DNA of 22,348 nt from assembly GCA_041481485.1 (NCBI GenBank), contig JBGPBY010000040.1, forward strand, positions 1-22,348. The letters are read 5' to 3'. This document shows positions 14,731 to 22,348 of the stretch, piece after piece. Positions within the stretch are counted from its first letter, which is position 1, and the number at the start of each line of letters is the position of its first letter. The notes beneath the pieces were generated by a model that was not told where the DNA came from, ran no database searches, and saw only the letters and a list, made by a program, of their open reading frames with translations. The position numbers were made by a program, and so were the translations under genes. The stretch is from JBGPBY01 sp041481485 (lineage in GTDB: Bacteria; Acidobacteriota; Terriglobia; 20CM-2-55-15).

Positions 14731-15909
14731 ATGCAGCTGCTGGACTATCTATCGCGCGCAGAGCTTGAAACACGCTGGGCCCGGGTGCGCCGTGAGATGG
14801 ATTCCGATTCCCTGATAGTTGTACAGACGGCCGATCTGTTTTATCTGACGGGAACGACGCAGGTCGGATTGCTTTGGTTCCCCAGAGAAGGCGAGCCGTT
14901 GCTCGCAGTCCGCAAAAGTTACGAGCGCGCGATGACGGAATCCGCGCTTCGCAATATCGTGCAGTTGCGCAGTTATTCCGAGTTGTCCGGTTTGATTCCT
15001 GCGCCAGGATCCACCATCGGTCTTGAGTTCGATGTGCTTCCCGTCTCAATGTATCGGCAGATTGCCCGCAATTTTCCGGATAGCCAGCTTGTGGATGGTT
15101 CCATGGCCATTCGCCGGGCTCGCGCAGTGAAGACTCCGTACGAAATCGATTGCATTCGGAACGCGGCGCAGCAGCTCGATCTGATGTATGCAGATGTCGT
15201 TACTTACCTTCACGAAGGAATGATGGAGTACGAGTTATGCGCGCGCATCGAATACGTGATGCGAATGGCAGGGCATCAGGGGCTCACTCGGGTGCGCCGA
15301 TTTAATATGGAAATGTTTTATGGCGCAGTATCGTTCGGCGACACTGCGGCGTACCCTCACGCATTTGATGGTCCGGTGGGAGTACGCGGACGATATACGG
15401 CAGTCCCTGCGATGGGAGGAACGAAGAAACTTCAGCGTGGCGAGCCGGTGGTTATCGATGTGGTCGGAGGATATTCCGGATATATCGCCGACGGAACGCG
15501 CGTGTTTTCGATCGGTCCACTGTCTGCGGAGCTTCGCGATGCCCATCAGTACGTTCTCGAATTAAATGGCTGGATTGAGGATCAGCTGCGCCCCGGCACC
15601 ATTCCGGGAGAACTCTATAACGCGATACTGGAGCGTGTCGCGAAGTCGCCTTATGCTTCGCGATTTATGGGAGTCGGCGACAATCAAGTGAAGTTTGTGG
15701 CACACAGCGTCGGACTCGAACTCGATGAGGTTCCGGTGATCGCGCCAAAGTACGATGTTCCGTTTGAGGCCGGAAACGTCATGGCGGTCGAACCGAAGAT
15801 TTTTTTCGCCGGAGTTGGTGGCATCGGAACTGAGAATACCTACCTGATTCAGAATGGTCCGCCCGAGCAGCTCACGCTATTTCCACAGGAAATCCACGTC
15901 ATTAATTAA
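14731..15909 (+). CDS. M24-family metallopeptidase (Xaa-Pro aminopeptidase/dipeptidase-like)
   Basis: 392 residues. A creatinase-like N-terminal domain (about 1-145, with TADLFYLTGTTQVGLLWF) precedes a pita-bread M24 catalytic domain. All five dinuclear metal ligands are visible: D243 and D254 in VIDVVGGYSGYIADGTRVF, H325 in KFVAHSVGLELDE, E354 in AVEPKIF, and E368 in GIGTENTYLI. Family members remove an N-terminal residue ahead of proline or split X-Pro dipeptides in the cytosol; creatinase-type relatives lack the full metal set, so a peptidase is favoured. Start ATG 14731 has GAGGA six or seven bases upstream; a TTG one codon earlier is the alternative. The stop is four bases from the convergent Nudix gene stop. 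Confidence 0.92.
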   Translation: MQLLDYLSRAELETRWARVRREMDSDSLIVVQTADLFYLTGTTQVGLLWFPREGEPLLAVRKSYERAMTESALRNIVQLRSYSELSGLIPAPGSTIGLEFDVLPVSMYRQIARNFPDSQLVDGSMAIRRARAVKTPYEIDCIRNAAQQLDLMYADVVTYLHEGMMEYELCARIEYVMRMAGHQGLTRVRRFNMEMFYGAVSFGDTAAYPHAFDGPVGVRGRYTAVPAMGGTKKLQRGEPVVIDVVGGYSGYIADGTRVFSIGPLSAELRDAHQYVLELNGWIEDQLRPGTIPGELYNAILERVAKSPYASRFMGVGDNQVKFVAHSVGLELDEVPVIAPKYDVPFEAGNVMAVEPKIFFAGVGGIGTENTYLIQNGPPEQLTLFPQEIHVIN

Positions 15910-15913
15910 AAGG

Positions 15914-16441
15914 TCACGATTTCCAGAAAACCTGCAGCAAGCCGAGGATGGTCTTCGCGTCCTGGATCCGCCCGTCACGTGCCATCTCCAGCGCATCGGC
16001 AATTTTCACGAAATCGACTTCGATGACTTCGTCTTCGTCGGGATTCGTGTGCGTCTTAGTCAGACCGGTCGCTTCATAAAGCCACATGTATTCCGTGGTG
16101 AATCCGGGTGTGGTCCAGAATGACCCGCGAAGGACTATATTCGATGCGCTGTATCCGGTTTCCTCTTCCAGTTCGCGACGGGCCGCCTCCAGGGGGTCCT
16201 CGCCAGGATCCAGTCCGCCGGCCGGTATTTCAAGCAGTTCGCCGCCGGTGGAGTGACGGTATTGCCGGATGAGAATCACATCGTCAACTCCGGGACGCGC
16301 AACAATGCAGACCGCACCGGGGTGAACCACAATCTCTCGTGTAGTTTCGTGTCCGGCCGGTTCAATCACACGGTCGACACGCACTTGAATGTGGCCACCG
16401 TTGAATGCGATCTCCGACTTGAGGATTTTCGGATCGGCCAT
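15914..16441 (-). CDS. Nudix hydrolase, ADP-ribose pyrophosphatase type
   Basis: 175 residues from ATG 16441. A complete Nudix box is present: GLDPGEDPLEAAR followed by RELEEETGY (76-98), preceded by IRQYRHSTGGELLEIPAGG, the stretch characteristic of ADP-ribose pyrophosphatases (NudF/YqiG-like). A downstream TPGFTTEYMWLYEATGL also fits that group. The enzyme splits ADP-ribose (or a related nucleoside diphosphate compound) to AMP and ribose-5-phosphate with Mg2+ in the cytosol. The start lies two bases after the aminotransferase stop, with a GGAG upstream; an in-frame ATG at 16549, inside the upstream gene, is rejected because it would add 36 residues lacking family character. It is cotranscribed with the aminotransferase. 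Confidence 0.92.
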   Translation of the reverse strand: MADPKILKSEIAFNGGHIQVRVDRVIEPAGHETTREIVVHPGAVCIVARPGVDDVILIRQYRHSTGGELLEIPAGGLDPGEDPLEAARRELEEETGYSASNIVLRGSFWTTPGFTTEYMWLYEATGLTKTHTNPDEDEVIEVDFVKIADALEMARDGRIQDAKTILGLLQVFWKS

Positions 16442-16443
16442 AC

Positions 16444-17655
16444 CTACATTTTCTCCAGAATTGTTCTTAGCGCTTTTACAAATTTGCCGATTTGTTTGGG
16501 AGTGATCACAAATGGCGGAAGGAATCGCAGCACCGTTTCGTGTGTGCAATTGATGATGAAGCCCTGCTCCAGGAGTTGCTTCACGATGTCTTTGCCGGGA
16601 ACCGTCAGTTCGACCGCGAGCATCAGTCCGCTGCCACGGACTTCTTTCACCACAGAAAGATCTTTGAGATCATCCAGGAGTTTCCTGAAATATGCTCCGG
16701 TTTCCCGTATGTATTCCAGAAGATGGTCGTCTTCGATAATCTTGAAATACTCCAGACTGGCGCGGCACGCCAGCGGTCCTCCACCAAATGTCGTACCGTG
16801 TTCGCCTGGACTGATTGCCGACGCCAGCTTGTTCTTCAACAGGACGGCTCCGAGCGGAATTCCCAGGCCGAGCGGCTTTGCACAGGCGACCATGTCGGGT
16901 AAAAGATCCTTGTCCGCCGGTCCCGCAAACTCATGGAATGCGAACCATTGTCCAGTGCGTCCGAGCCCGCACTGGATTTCATCGGCGATTAGCAATGCAC
17001 CGCGCTGCGACGTCAGTTGGCGCGCTGCTAAATAGAATTCTCTGGAGATTGGACAGATTCCTCCTTCGCCCTGAATGGTTTCAATCAGAACGGCGCAGAC
17101 ATCGTCCGTCAGTTTTCGATCGAGATCCTCGACGTCGTTGAATTTGACGAACTCGAACCCCGGCACAAGCGGTTCGAATGGTTCCCGGTACTTTACGCTT
17201 GCCGTGGCGGAAAGCGCGCCAAACGTTCGTCCATGAAATGAGTTTTCGAGAGCGAGGATTCGAAATCGTTTCTTATCGGTTTTGCCGGCCCGTCCGCCCC
17301 ATGCACGCGCAAACTTGAGAGAGCCCTCGATCGCTTCGGCGCCGCTGTTGGGAAAGAATGCACGGTCAAGCCCGGAGAGTGTGCAGAGCTTCTCCGCAAG
17401 GCGCCCCTGATATTCGTGATAGAACAGATTCGAAATATGGAGCGGATGCTTGATCTGCTTCCGCAGCATTTGTTTCACGCGCGGATGGTTGTATCCAAGC
17501 GCATTCACCCCGATTCCGGCAAGGAGATCGAGGTATCTCTTGTTGGAGCGATCGATCAACATCGCGCCGCTTCCGCGGTCGATCAATACGTCGTATCGCG
17601 CATAGGTTCCGAGGACGTACTTGCTTTCCAGTTCTTTGACGTGACTGAGTTGCAT
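16444..17655 (-). CDS. argD: Class III PLP aminotransferase, acetylornithine/ornithine type
   Basis: 403 residues, full length for ArgD/OAT-like fold-type I transaminases. Signatures: LDLLAGIGVNALGYNHP (42-58), PNSGAEAIEGSLKFAR (102-117), ENSFHGRTFGALSAT (137-151), ETIQGEGGI (192-200), IADEIQCGLGRTG (223-235, Asp225 to PLP) and the Schiff-base Lys260 in CAKPLGLGIPLGA. HGTTFGGGPLACRASLEYF and LRFLPPFVIT near the C-terminus match ArgD. It probably transfers an amino group between N-acetylornithine and 2-oxoglutarate in arginine synthesis, but ornithine, 4-aminobutyrate and lysine aminotransferases share all these motifs and no other arg gene is nearby. Start ATG 17655. The 242 bases upstream hold two repeats and no clear promoter. 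Confidence 0.88.
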   Translation of the reverse strand: MQLSHVKELESKYVLGTYARYDVLIDRGSGAMLIDRSNKRYLDLLAGIGVNALGYNHPRVKQMLRKQIKHPLHISNLFYHEYQGRLAEKLCTLSGLDRAFFPNSGAEAIEGSLKFARAWGGRAGKTDKKRFRILALENSFHGRTFGALSATASVKYREPFEPLVPGFEFVKFNDVEDLDRKLTDDVCAVLIETIQGEGGICPISREFYLAARQLTSQRGALLIADEIQCGLGRTGQWFAFHEFAGPADKDLLPDMVACAKPLGLGIPLGAVLLKNKLASAISPGEHGTTFGGGPLACRASLEYFKIIEDDHLLEYIRETGAYFRKLLDDLKDLSVVKEVRGSGLMLAVELTVPGKDIVKQLLEQGFIINCTHETVLRFLPPFVITPKQIGKFVKALRTILEKM

Positions 17656-17749
17656 GAACCGAAAAGATTAGCACACGTCAGAATCTGGAAGGATTGCGAC
17701 TGTCCGCCCGGGTCAGTTCACTGTAATTTTCAGACTGGGATTCCTCGAC

Positions 17750-17784
17750 GAGAGATTGTGCGCGGTCATAGACCGCGCCTACAG
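17750..17784. repeat. REP-like arm with shared spacer sequence
   Basis: GAGAGATTGTGCGCGGTCAT continues to CTACAG at 17784 and matches 4158-4192 with one change in 35 bases. The preceding ATTCCT....GAGAG also matches the spacer of the copy at 4120, so the spacer belongs to the element; the left arm here has decayed beyond recognition. The hairpin GCGCGGTC-ATA-GACCGCGC is intact. Confidence 0.88.
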
Positions 17785-17832
17785 TGGGCCGCCGTCGCAA
17801 ATTTCAAACTGACCCACTACCGTCCGCCGAAA

Positions 17833-17900
17833 TGACAATTGAGCAGTGAACATTGAACAGTGAACATTTCCCCGAAGAAATGTTCACTGTTCAATTGTCA
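17833..17900. repeat. Inverted repeat at the 3' end of the alpha-2-macroglobulin gene
   Basis: TGACAATTGAGCAGTGAACATT (17833-17854, one mismatch) and a second tandem unit GAACAGTGAACATTTC (17855-17870, perfect for 16 bases) can each pair with 17877-17900. The right arm contains the TGA stop of the minus-strand gene (17898-17900). Either pairing gives a strong hairpin at the transcript's 3' end, but there is no long U tract, so it may protect the RNA rather than act as a classical intrinsic terminator. Confidence 0.8.
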
Positions 17901-20900
17901 CCTGGGCTTGATGGTGACCTGGAGTCCCTGCGCCCAGTCCTTGAATTCGTCGGTGTAATAAAGATACGCGCGGCTGGATGGACCGGTATAGGTTCCCGGC
18001 ACCGCTGCCACCAGGCTTATGGGAAGGTCGAATTTGTCCCTTGCCTTGATATAGCGCCAGTAGAGGACGACTTCGCGGCCATTGACTTCATAGGCATCGA
18101 TCTTGCCGGACTTGACCAGTTCCTTCAACTGATCGTGCCGAACCTCCAGACCTCCGGGAATCCCGATGATGGCAATCGGTGTGGGAATGGCTTCATCCGA
18201 TTTATTGGTAATCGACACGAAGGCTTCGGTGACGCCGCCTTCCGTCATCTGTGGATCTTTGAGCGCCACCTTCATGCCAATTTTCGACTTCTCGGAACTG
18301 TCCGGAAGCACGTTGAAATACTTCACGTTCATCGAGAACGGCATGCCCGAACCGTCTTCCATTTTCAGCACAACCGTGTGTTTGCCTGCACCCAGGTCTT
18401 TTCCGAAATCGGGCATGACGATGGCGCCTTGAGTATTCGAGGTGAACGCCACAGGTGCACCCACCGGTTTGCCATCGATGGTGAGAACGATTCGCCCAGG
18501 AGACTTTGGATGGGCGCGCGCAGCGTCGTATGCAACGACCGCGCGAAGAGCCAGAATGGTGGATTGAGTCGAGCCGAAGCGTCCGTTCTTGTTGGACTCG
18601 ACAATCCATTTCACGGCTTTCTCAACGTTGGATGTGTAGGCTGGATCGCGCATCCAGGCGAGCATGGATAGCGCCGTGGTCTCGATATCGAGAGCGGCGC
18701 CGCCGGACCGGGTGATGCTGTTGATGCCGCCTTTCACAGTACCGGTGCTGTCCTGCGATTTGGCCAGCTTGTCCATCAGCGGGCGAGAGCCGGCATGGTC
18801 GCCAGCGGCATAAAGAACATTTGCTGCCAGTGCAATGACGTAACTGTCTGAAGAAGAATTGGCAGCCGTTTTCACCCATGCGATTTCCTTCGCGAGATCC
18901 TTCTCGCCGGATTCGACCAAAGTCCAGGTGATGTACGCATTGGTGGTGTCTTCGGGAGCGCGGCCAAAGCTGTCAACGGCTTTGGCGCTGCGGCTGAAGC
19001 CGCCGTTGCCATCGCGCCGCGCCAGCAGCCATGCGCGAGTGCGTTGCAACATGTCCTTGTCGACGTCGCGGACCTGGGCCATGTCGGTGAACTGCATCAG
19101 ACCATAGGCGGTCAACGCTTCGTGTCCGGGATCGGCGCCAAACCATTCGTAACCTCGACTGCGGGATTCAAAACCGGTGAGTCTCTTATACGACGATTCG
19201 AGCAGATTCCGTGCAGAGTCGATGATCGCCGGTTCAACACCCGTGTGCGTGAGGAAATATTGCTGGGCCATCACAATGGGGTAACTGGTGGAACTTGTCT
19301 GTTCGAAACATCCGTAAGGTTGCTGGAGCAGAGCCTGAAGCGCACTCGTCATGTTGGCGAGCGGTGTGGGATAAACAGTAACGCTGGTTGAGACGCTGCC
19401 ACGGATCATTCCGGCTGGAAGCGAGAATTCAAAGGCATGAGACCCGTTGGCTTCAAGCATGCCGCCGGCGCTGCTTTCATAGGGAAAGCCCAGAGGTTGC
19501 ACGTCAATTTTGCGTTGTACCATGTCGCGATAGAGACCGGCCTTCGCTTCGAGGGTGAAATCGGCCATGCCGCTGTACTCGCGCCCGATGTCGATCTGCA
19601 TGAGTCGGCGAGTGCGTTCTTTGGCCCGGAGGCTGCTGCCGTTATCCGCCGGAAGAGTAAATTGGATTCCAGCGATGGCTTTGGGAGCGGCAATTTCCGT
19701 TCTGCCGAGATCGTGGCTTTTGCCATTTACGATTCCTATGGGAAGTTGGATCACATCGCCGCTGGTGACCTGGAGCGGAATCTTCGGCTCGATGAAGAAC
19801 GGCTGCACGGATTCAACGTCCGCGACCCCGGAACCGAGCGAACCATCCCGTGCGAACCCGTCCGCCAGAACTTTAAACGAAGTCACTGAATCGCTGAGAT
19901 TGAACGAGACAGTGGCGAGCCCTGTCGATGAATCCGTTTTCACGCCGGCATTCCAATATACGGTTTCCGCGAAATCGCTGCGCGAGCCTTCCGTCCAGCC
20001 GGGACGCAGCGTGTGTGCATATTCGCGGACAATCAGAATTGGGTTTTCGAGGAAGAACCCATTCTGGCGCCTTGCCATTTGAAGTTGTCCGTTCGCATTT
20101 GCCAGGTCGTTGCGAACTCCCGGAAGCACCGCAAGCAGGTCCAGAACGTTGTTCCCGACCATCGGAAGATCCTTGACGCGATTGTCGGCCAATACTTCAC
20201 CAACAGTCGCCGCGGCTTGTTGCTTGAGCTCGGCTTTCTCGACAACCGCTTCAACTCGGGCCTCCTGAGGTTTCGACGGAGACGGCGTTGCGACGGCCCG
20301 GGGCGCCGGTGGAGGCGGTGCGGGCACGGGCCCGCCTGCACCTCGGCCAATGCCCTGGCCCTGGCCCATACCCGCAACAGCAAGCATTGGCATTCCAGCA
20401 ATGGCATCGAATGTGGAATAGAGCTTTGCCGCTTTGGCGCGGTCATCCTCGGTGATGACTCTGGTTCCAAGTACCCGCCTGGCGGCGTCTCCATTGGCGG
20501 CCATGAACTTCGAAGCGTCCACGGTAGCGAAACGGCGCCACCCTTGCGTGCCGAGGAGAAGGTCGGTTGCCAGCGGAGCTTTGGGGTTGTTTTCGTCGAG
20601 GTAGACGTGAGCGTCGGCCAGATCGCGGACGTCATTTTCCAGCATCACCATGACGGGAAGGTTGGGCGTTTGTTCGCGCTTGTCGATCAGCTCCAAAACG
20701 CTGCTGTCCGTAACAGAGAGGCCAACGACTGCACCAATGGGTTTGCCTCTTTCATCCGTCGTGGCGATACGGAGATTGACCTTATCCCCGGGCGTGAAAT
20801 CGGGACGATCGGCTGTGACGTGGACATTCAGTTTGTGCTCCGGCTGCCGGAAGAGCAGACGTTCAGCCAGCGGATTCATTTGCGCGTCGTAGACTGTGGC

Positions 20901-22154
20901 GACAAGCACACCATCAGCAGACTTGGGCAGCGTCATTGAAACATCGGCGAGTTTATCCGCCGCGAGCTTCACGGCTGTAAAGGAGACTTCCTTGCCACGC
21001 TGGGTGAGTGAGACGGTGTAGACGCCGCCCGCTGTCGCACCAATTCGGATTGCGGCATCCTTCTGTCTTGGTGTGATGTCGGAAGTGGTCGAAATGACAA
21101 CGCCGGATTCTTTTACCGCGGGAAGCGGAAAGACGGTCTTGATGCCAGAGGGTTCAGTGACGTGCAGGGAATACGTTTCGCCCTTTCTCGGCGTAAATGA
21201 GAATCGTCCCCGGCCCTCATGCTCGGTACGAAACCGCACGACTTCCTTTCCATCGTTGGTGGTAATGATTCCCGCCATGTCGGCTGGCTTTTGATTCGGT
21301 GTTTTCCCTTCAATGTAGATCCGGTTGGGCAGGCCTGCGACAAGATCGCCTCCTTCGGGATACATCGCAAGGTCCAGAGTCTGCAGGAGAATCGGGATGG
21401 TCTTGGACGCCGTTTCTACGGCGCCGCCATCCGCGATAACCATGGCAATGGTTCCTTCTCCTCTATCGATGCTTGCCGGAAGCTTGAAGTTCGCATTCGC
21501 GTTACCCGATGCGTCGATGGTGGTCGTTCCGTTCCAGACTTCATTTCCATCCACGCGAGCGCTGACAGAGACTCGAGCCCCTGCGGGAACTCCGCCTTCC
21601 GCGCGATCGACATGCAGGTTTGCAGATACCATATCGCCAGGCCCATATCCGTCGCGCACAAAAACGATTTGGCTTTTCAGACGCGGAGCCCGGTAGGTCC
21701 GGATATCGAATTTGCGTTCCGCCGGCGCATCGCCGGTTAAGGGGTGAGAAATTCGGACGGTGTATTCGCCGCCGGCTTGAGTTGCAGGGATGTCCCAGGA
21801 GAATCCGATGGTGCTGTCGATAATACTGGTGGCGCCCGAAGCCACGGTGTCGCCCTTTGGGCCTTTGATTTCGAAGAGGGCCGGATTCGTGGAGTCCGAA
21901 AGAGGAGAATGGTCGTCCGACCGCAACATGACGCCACGGACATAGAGTTTCTCTCCAGTGCGGTAGATCGGTTTGTCCGTGGAGAGATAGGTGAGATATC
22001 CGGCGACGCCTGGGGAACTCACGGGTTTTTGAGGCACCTCAGAAGCGGGCTTCTGCTGTCCAAGGAGCAAGCCGCCGATAATCATCAGCGCAATGATGGC
22101 GGCGGCAAAAAAGTTAAAGTTGAGCTGCGGACGATTGGCACCTTCGGATTTCAT
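17898..22154 (-). CDS. Membrane-anchored bacterial alpha-2-macroglobulin with thioester and embedded plug-like segment
   Basis: 1,418 residues from ATG 22154, which has CTGGAGG just upstream; an ATG at 22178 is rejected. Residues 11-32 form one N-terminal membrane segment with no lipobox Cys, so the bulk is probably periplasmic and anchored. Macroglobulin repeats follow: YLTYLSTDKPIYRTGEKLYV (53-72), PEGGDLVAGLPNRIYI (266-281) and RPDFTPGDKVNLRI (450-463), ending in LLGTQGWRRF (533-542). Next come a Gly/Pro/Ala linker (596-632), a TonB-plug-like stretch (635-684), the A2M-domain motif FAETVYWNAGVKTD (728-741), the thioester PYGCFEQ (Cys949-Gln952), DPGHEALTAYGL (1008-1019), and a C-terminal receptor-like domain (about 1290-1418). 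Bacterial A2Ms are thought to trap invading proteases by covalent thioester attachment. No pbpC lies beside it. Confidence 0.93.
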   Translation of the reverse strand: MKSEGANRPQLNFNFFAAAIIALMIIGGLLLGQQKPASEVPQKPVSSPGVAGYLTYLSTDKPIYRTGEKLYVRGVMLRSDDHSPLSDSTNPALFEIKGPKGDTVASGATSIIDSTIGFSWDIPATQAGGEYTVRISHPLTGDAPAERKFDIRTYRAPRLKSQIVFVRDGYGPGDMVSANLHVDRAEGGVPAGARVSVSARVDGNEVWNGTTTIDASGNANANFKLPASIDRGEGTIAMVIADGGAVETASKTIPILLQTLDLAMYPEGGDLVAGLPNRIYIEGKTPNQKPADMAGIITTNDGKEVVRFRTEHEGRGRFSFTPRKGETYSLHVTEPSGIKTVFPLPAVKESGVVISTTSDITPRQKDAAIRIGATAGGVYTVSLTQRGKEVSFTAVKLAADKLADVSMTLPKSADGVLVATVYDAQMNPLAERLLFRQPEHKLNVHVTADRPDFTPGDKVNLRIATTDERGKPIGAVVGLSVTDSSVLELIDKREQTPNLPVMVMLENDVRDLADAHVYLDENNPKAPLATDLLLGTQGWRRFATVDASKFMAANGDAARRVLGTRVITEDDRAKAAKLYSTFDAIAGMPMLAVAGMGQGQGIGRGAGGPVPAPPPPAPRAVATPSPSKPQEARVEAVVEKAELKQQAAATVGEVLADNRVKDLPMVGNNVLDLLAVLPGVRNDLANANGQLQMARRQNGFFLENPILIVREYAHTLRPGWTEGSRSDFAETVYWNAGVKTDSSTGLATVSFNLSDSVTSFKVLADGFARDGSLGSGVADVESVQPFFIEPKIPLQVTSGDVIQLPIGIVNGKSHDLGRTEIAAPKAIAGIQFTLPADNGSSLRAKERTRRLMQIDIGREYSGMADFTLEAKAGLYRDMVQRKIDVQPLGFPYESSAGGMLEANGSHAFEFSLPAGMIRGSVSTSVTVYPTPLANMTSALQALLQQPYGCFEQTSSTSYPIVMAQQYFLTHTGVEPAIIDSARNLLESSYKRLTGFESRSRGYEWFGADPGHEALTAYGLMQFTDMAQVRDVDKDMLQRTRAWLLARRDGNGGFSRSAKAVDSFGRAPEDTTNAYITWTLVESGEKDLAKEIAWVKTAANSSSDSYVIALAANVLYAAGDHAGSRPLMDKLAKSQDSTGTVKGGINSITRSGGAALDIETTALSMLAWMRDPAYTSNVEKAVKWIVESNKNGRFGSTQSTILALRAVVAYDAARAHPKSPGRIVLTIDGKPVGAPVAFTSNTQGAIVMPDFGKDLGAGKHTVVLKMEDGSGMPFSMNVKYFNVLPDSSEKSKIGMKVALKDPQMTEGGVTEAFVSITNKSDEAIPTPIAIIGIPGGLEVRHDQLKELVKSGKIDAYEVNGREVVLYWRYIKARDKFDLPISLVAAVPGTYTGPSSRAYLYYTDEFKDWAQGLQVTIKPR
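20103..20252 (-). other. TonB-receptor-plug-like segment inside the alpha-2-macroglobulin
   Basis: Residues 635-684 read VEAVVEKAELKQQAAATVGE and then VLADNRVKDLPMVGNNVLD, LLAVLPGVRND. The pattern (valine-rich lead, TVG-V---R--DLP--G-N-LDL---LPGV) is that of the start of the plug in Oar-like TonB-dependent receptors, familiar from Acidobacteriota. It lies right after a Pro-rich linker (forward 20259-20369) and before the A2M domain, where bait regions occur. Similarity judged by eye. Confidence 0.6.
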
Positions 22155-22222
22155 AGTCGGCCTCCAGGAATGTTGCAACCTTCGACGCTCCTGAATAATG
22201 AACGATTCAGAAGAGGGGTTTA

Positions 22223-22267
22223 TTAGGAGAGGCTGGATGATTTCTTGATCTGCCGTGCCTCCGGCAC
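22223..22267. repeat. Partial relative of the 13.5-kb palindrome arm, followed by a small hairpin
   Basis: TTAGGAGAGG, a six-base insert, then GATTTCTTGATC (22223-22250) resembles TTGGGAGAGGGATTTCTTGATC at 13648-13669. It is followed by GTGCC-TCC-GGCAC (22255-22267) and six Ts, which looks like a terminator on the plus strand although no plus-strand gene precedes it. Confidence 0.45.
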
Positions 22268-22292
22268 TTTTTTGATAGCGTTGAGATCTTCA

Positions 22293-22348
22293 CCACCGGC
22301 TCACGCCGGTGGCTAAAGGGACTGCCGCCGCTCCGCGGCTGGGAAACG
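22293..22348. repeat. Second REP-type double-hairpin sequence, cut by the window edge
   Basis: CCACCGGC-TCAC-GCCGGTGG (22293-22312) is a perfect 8-bp stem. GCCGCCGCTCCGCGGC (22324-22339) forms a second hairpin. The composition and double-hairpin layout suggest an extragenic repeat different from the GGTC/GACC family. Only one copy is in the window, so the repeat status is inferred. Nothing else is seen between 22155 and the window end. Confidence 0.5.

Noticed and set aside
16253..17035. Open frame of 260 codons on the plus strand spanning the Nudix and aminotransferase genes
   Set aside because: Crosses two well-supported minus-strand genes and has no domain features.
4120..17784. CRISPR array made of the GGTC/GACC repeats
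   Set aside because: Copies are kilobases apart, in both orientations and without regular spacers or cas genes.
20013..20939. Long open frame of about 300 codons on the plus strand, opposite the A2M gene
   Set aside because: It is antisense to a clearly coding, motif-rich frame, has no recognisable domain, and is rich in residues expected from the reverse of GC-biased codons.
22255..22273. Intrinsic terminator GTGCC-TCC-GGCAC plus six Ts
   Set aside because: It has the right form, but no plus-strand gene ends before it and it is embedded in repeat-like sequence, so it is recorded only as part of the repeat.

Overview
The window reads as a piece of chromosome from a free-living, mid-GC, Gram-negative-type bacterium, most likely an Acidobacteriota member near Solibacter/Bryobacterales. 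This is inferred from the gene mix: CarD, a very large alpha-2-macroglobulin, a YpdA-type bacillithiol enzyme, cobalamin-dependent methylmalonyl-CoA genes, partner-switching regulators, and abundant small palindromic intergenic repeats. No phage, plasmid, CRISPR, rRNA or tRNA signal was seen. Genes are densely packed, and no gene-free stretch exceeds 300 bases; the longest (13468-13734) is filled by a 233-base palindrome.

Left block (151-5726, minus strand) is a probable operon read right to left: a zinc-ribbon protein of unknown function, MeaB, [palindromic repeat], methylmalonyl-CoA epimerase, MTA phosphorylase, CPBP membrane protease, a DapF-family epimerase, and a YpdA-type flavoprotein. 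Most junctions overlap or nearly touch. The YpdA frame is broken by one in-frame TAA. The DapF protein has Ser at both positions where the family has its catalytic Cys pair. MeaB and the epimerase both serve the B12-dependent propionyl/methylmalonyl-CoA route, and a BtuF-like lipoprotein lies further right.

Middle block (5769-11172): a secreted ComEA-like helix-hairpin-helix protein with a clear terminator on the plus strand; then, on the minus strand, a PP2C phosphatase, a STAS antagonist and an RsbW-type kinase that look like a complete partner-switching set; aroA on the plus strand; and a minus-strand CarD-CorC/CNNM pair behind a good sigma-70-type promoter. The aroA frame runs into a palindromic repeat that supplies its last 22 codons and its stop.

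Right block (11276-22154): a short glycosyltransferase-9 gene translationally coupled to an aromatic-amino-acid-type decarboxylase (plus); a BtuF-like lipoprotein (minus); an M24 peptidase (plus); an ADP-ribose-pyrophosphatase-type Nudix enzyme behind an ArgD-type aminotransferase (minus); and a 1,418-residue thioester alpha-2-macroglobulin (minus) with a proline-rich linker and a TonB-receptor-plug-like segment in its bait-region position.

Scattered between genes is one repeat family: paired inverted arms of about 30 bases, each arm itself a hairpin built on GGTC-ATA-GACC. It occurs in two sub-types that differ by base-pair-preserving changes. One copy is split by a larger nested palindrome with 50-base perfect arms.
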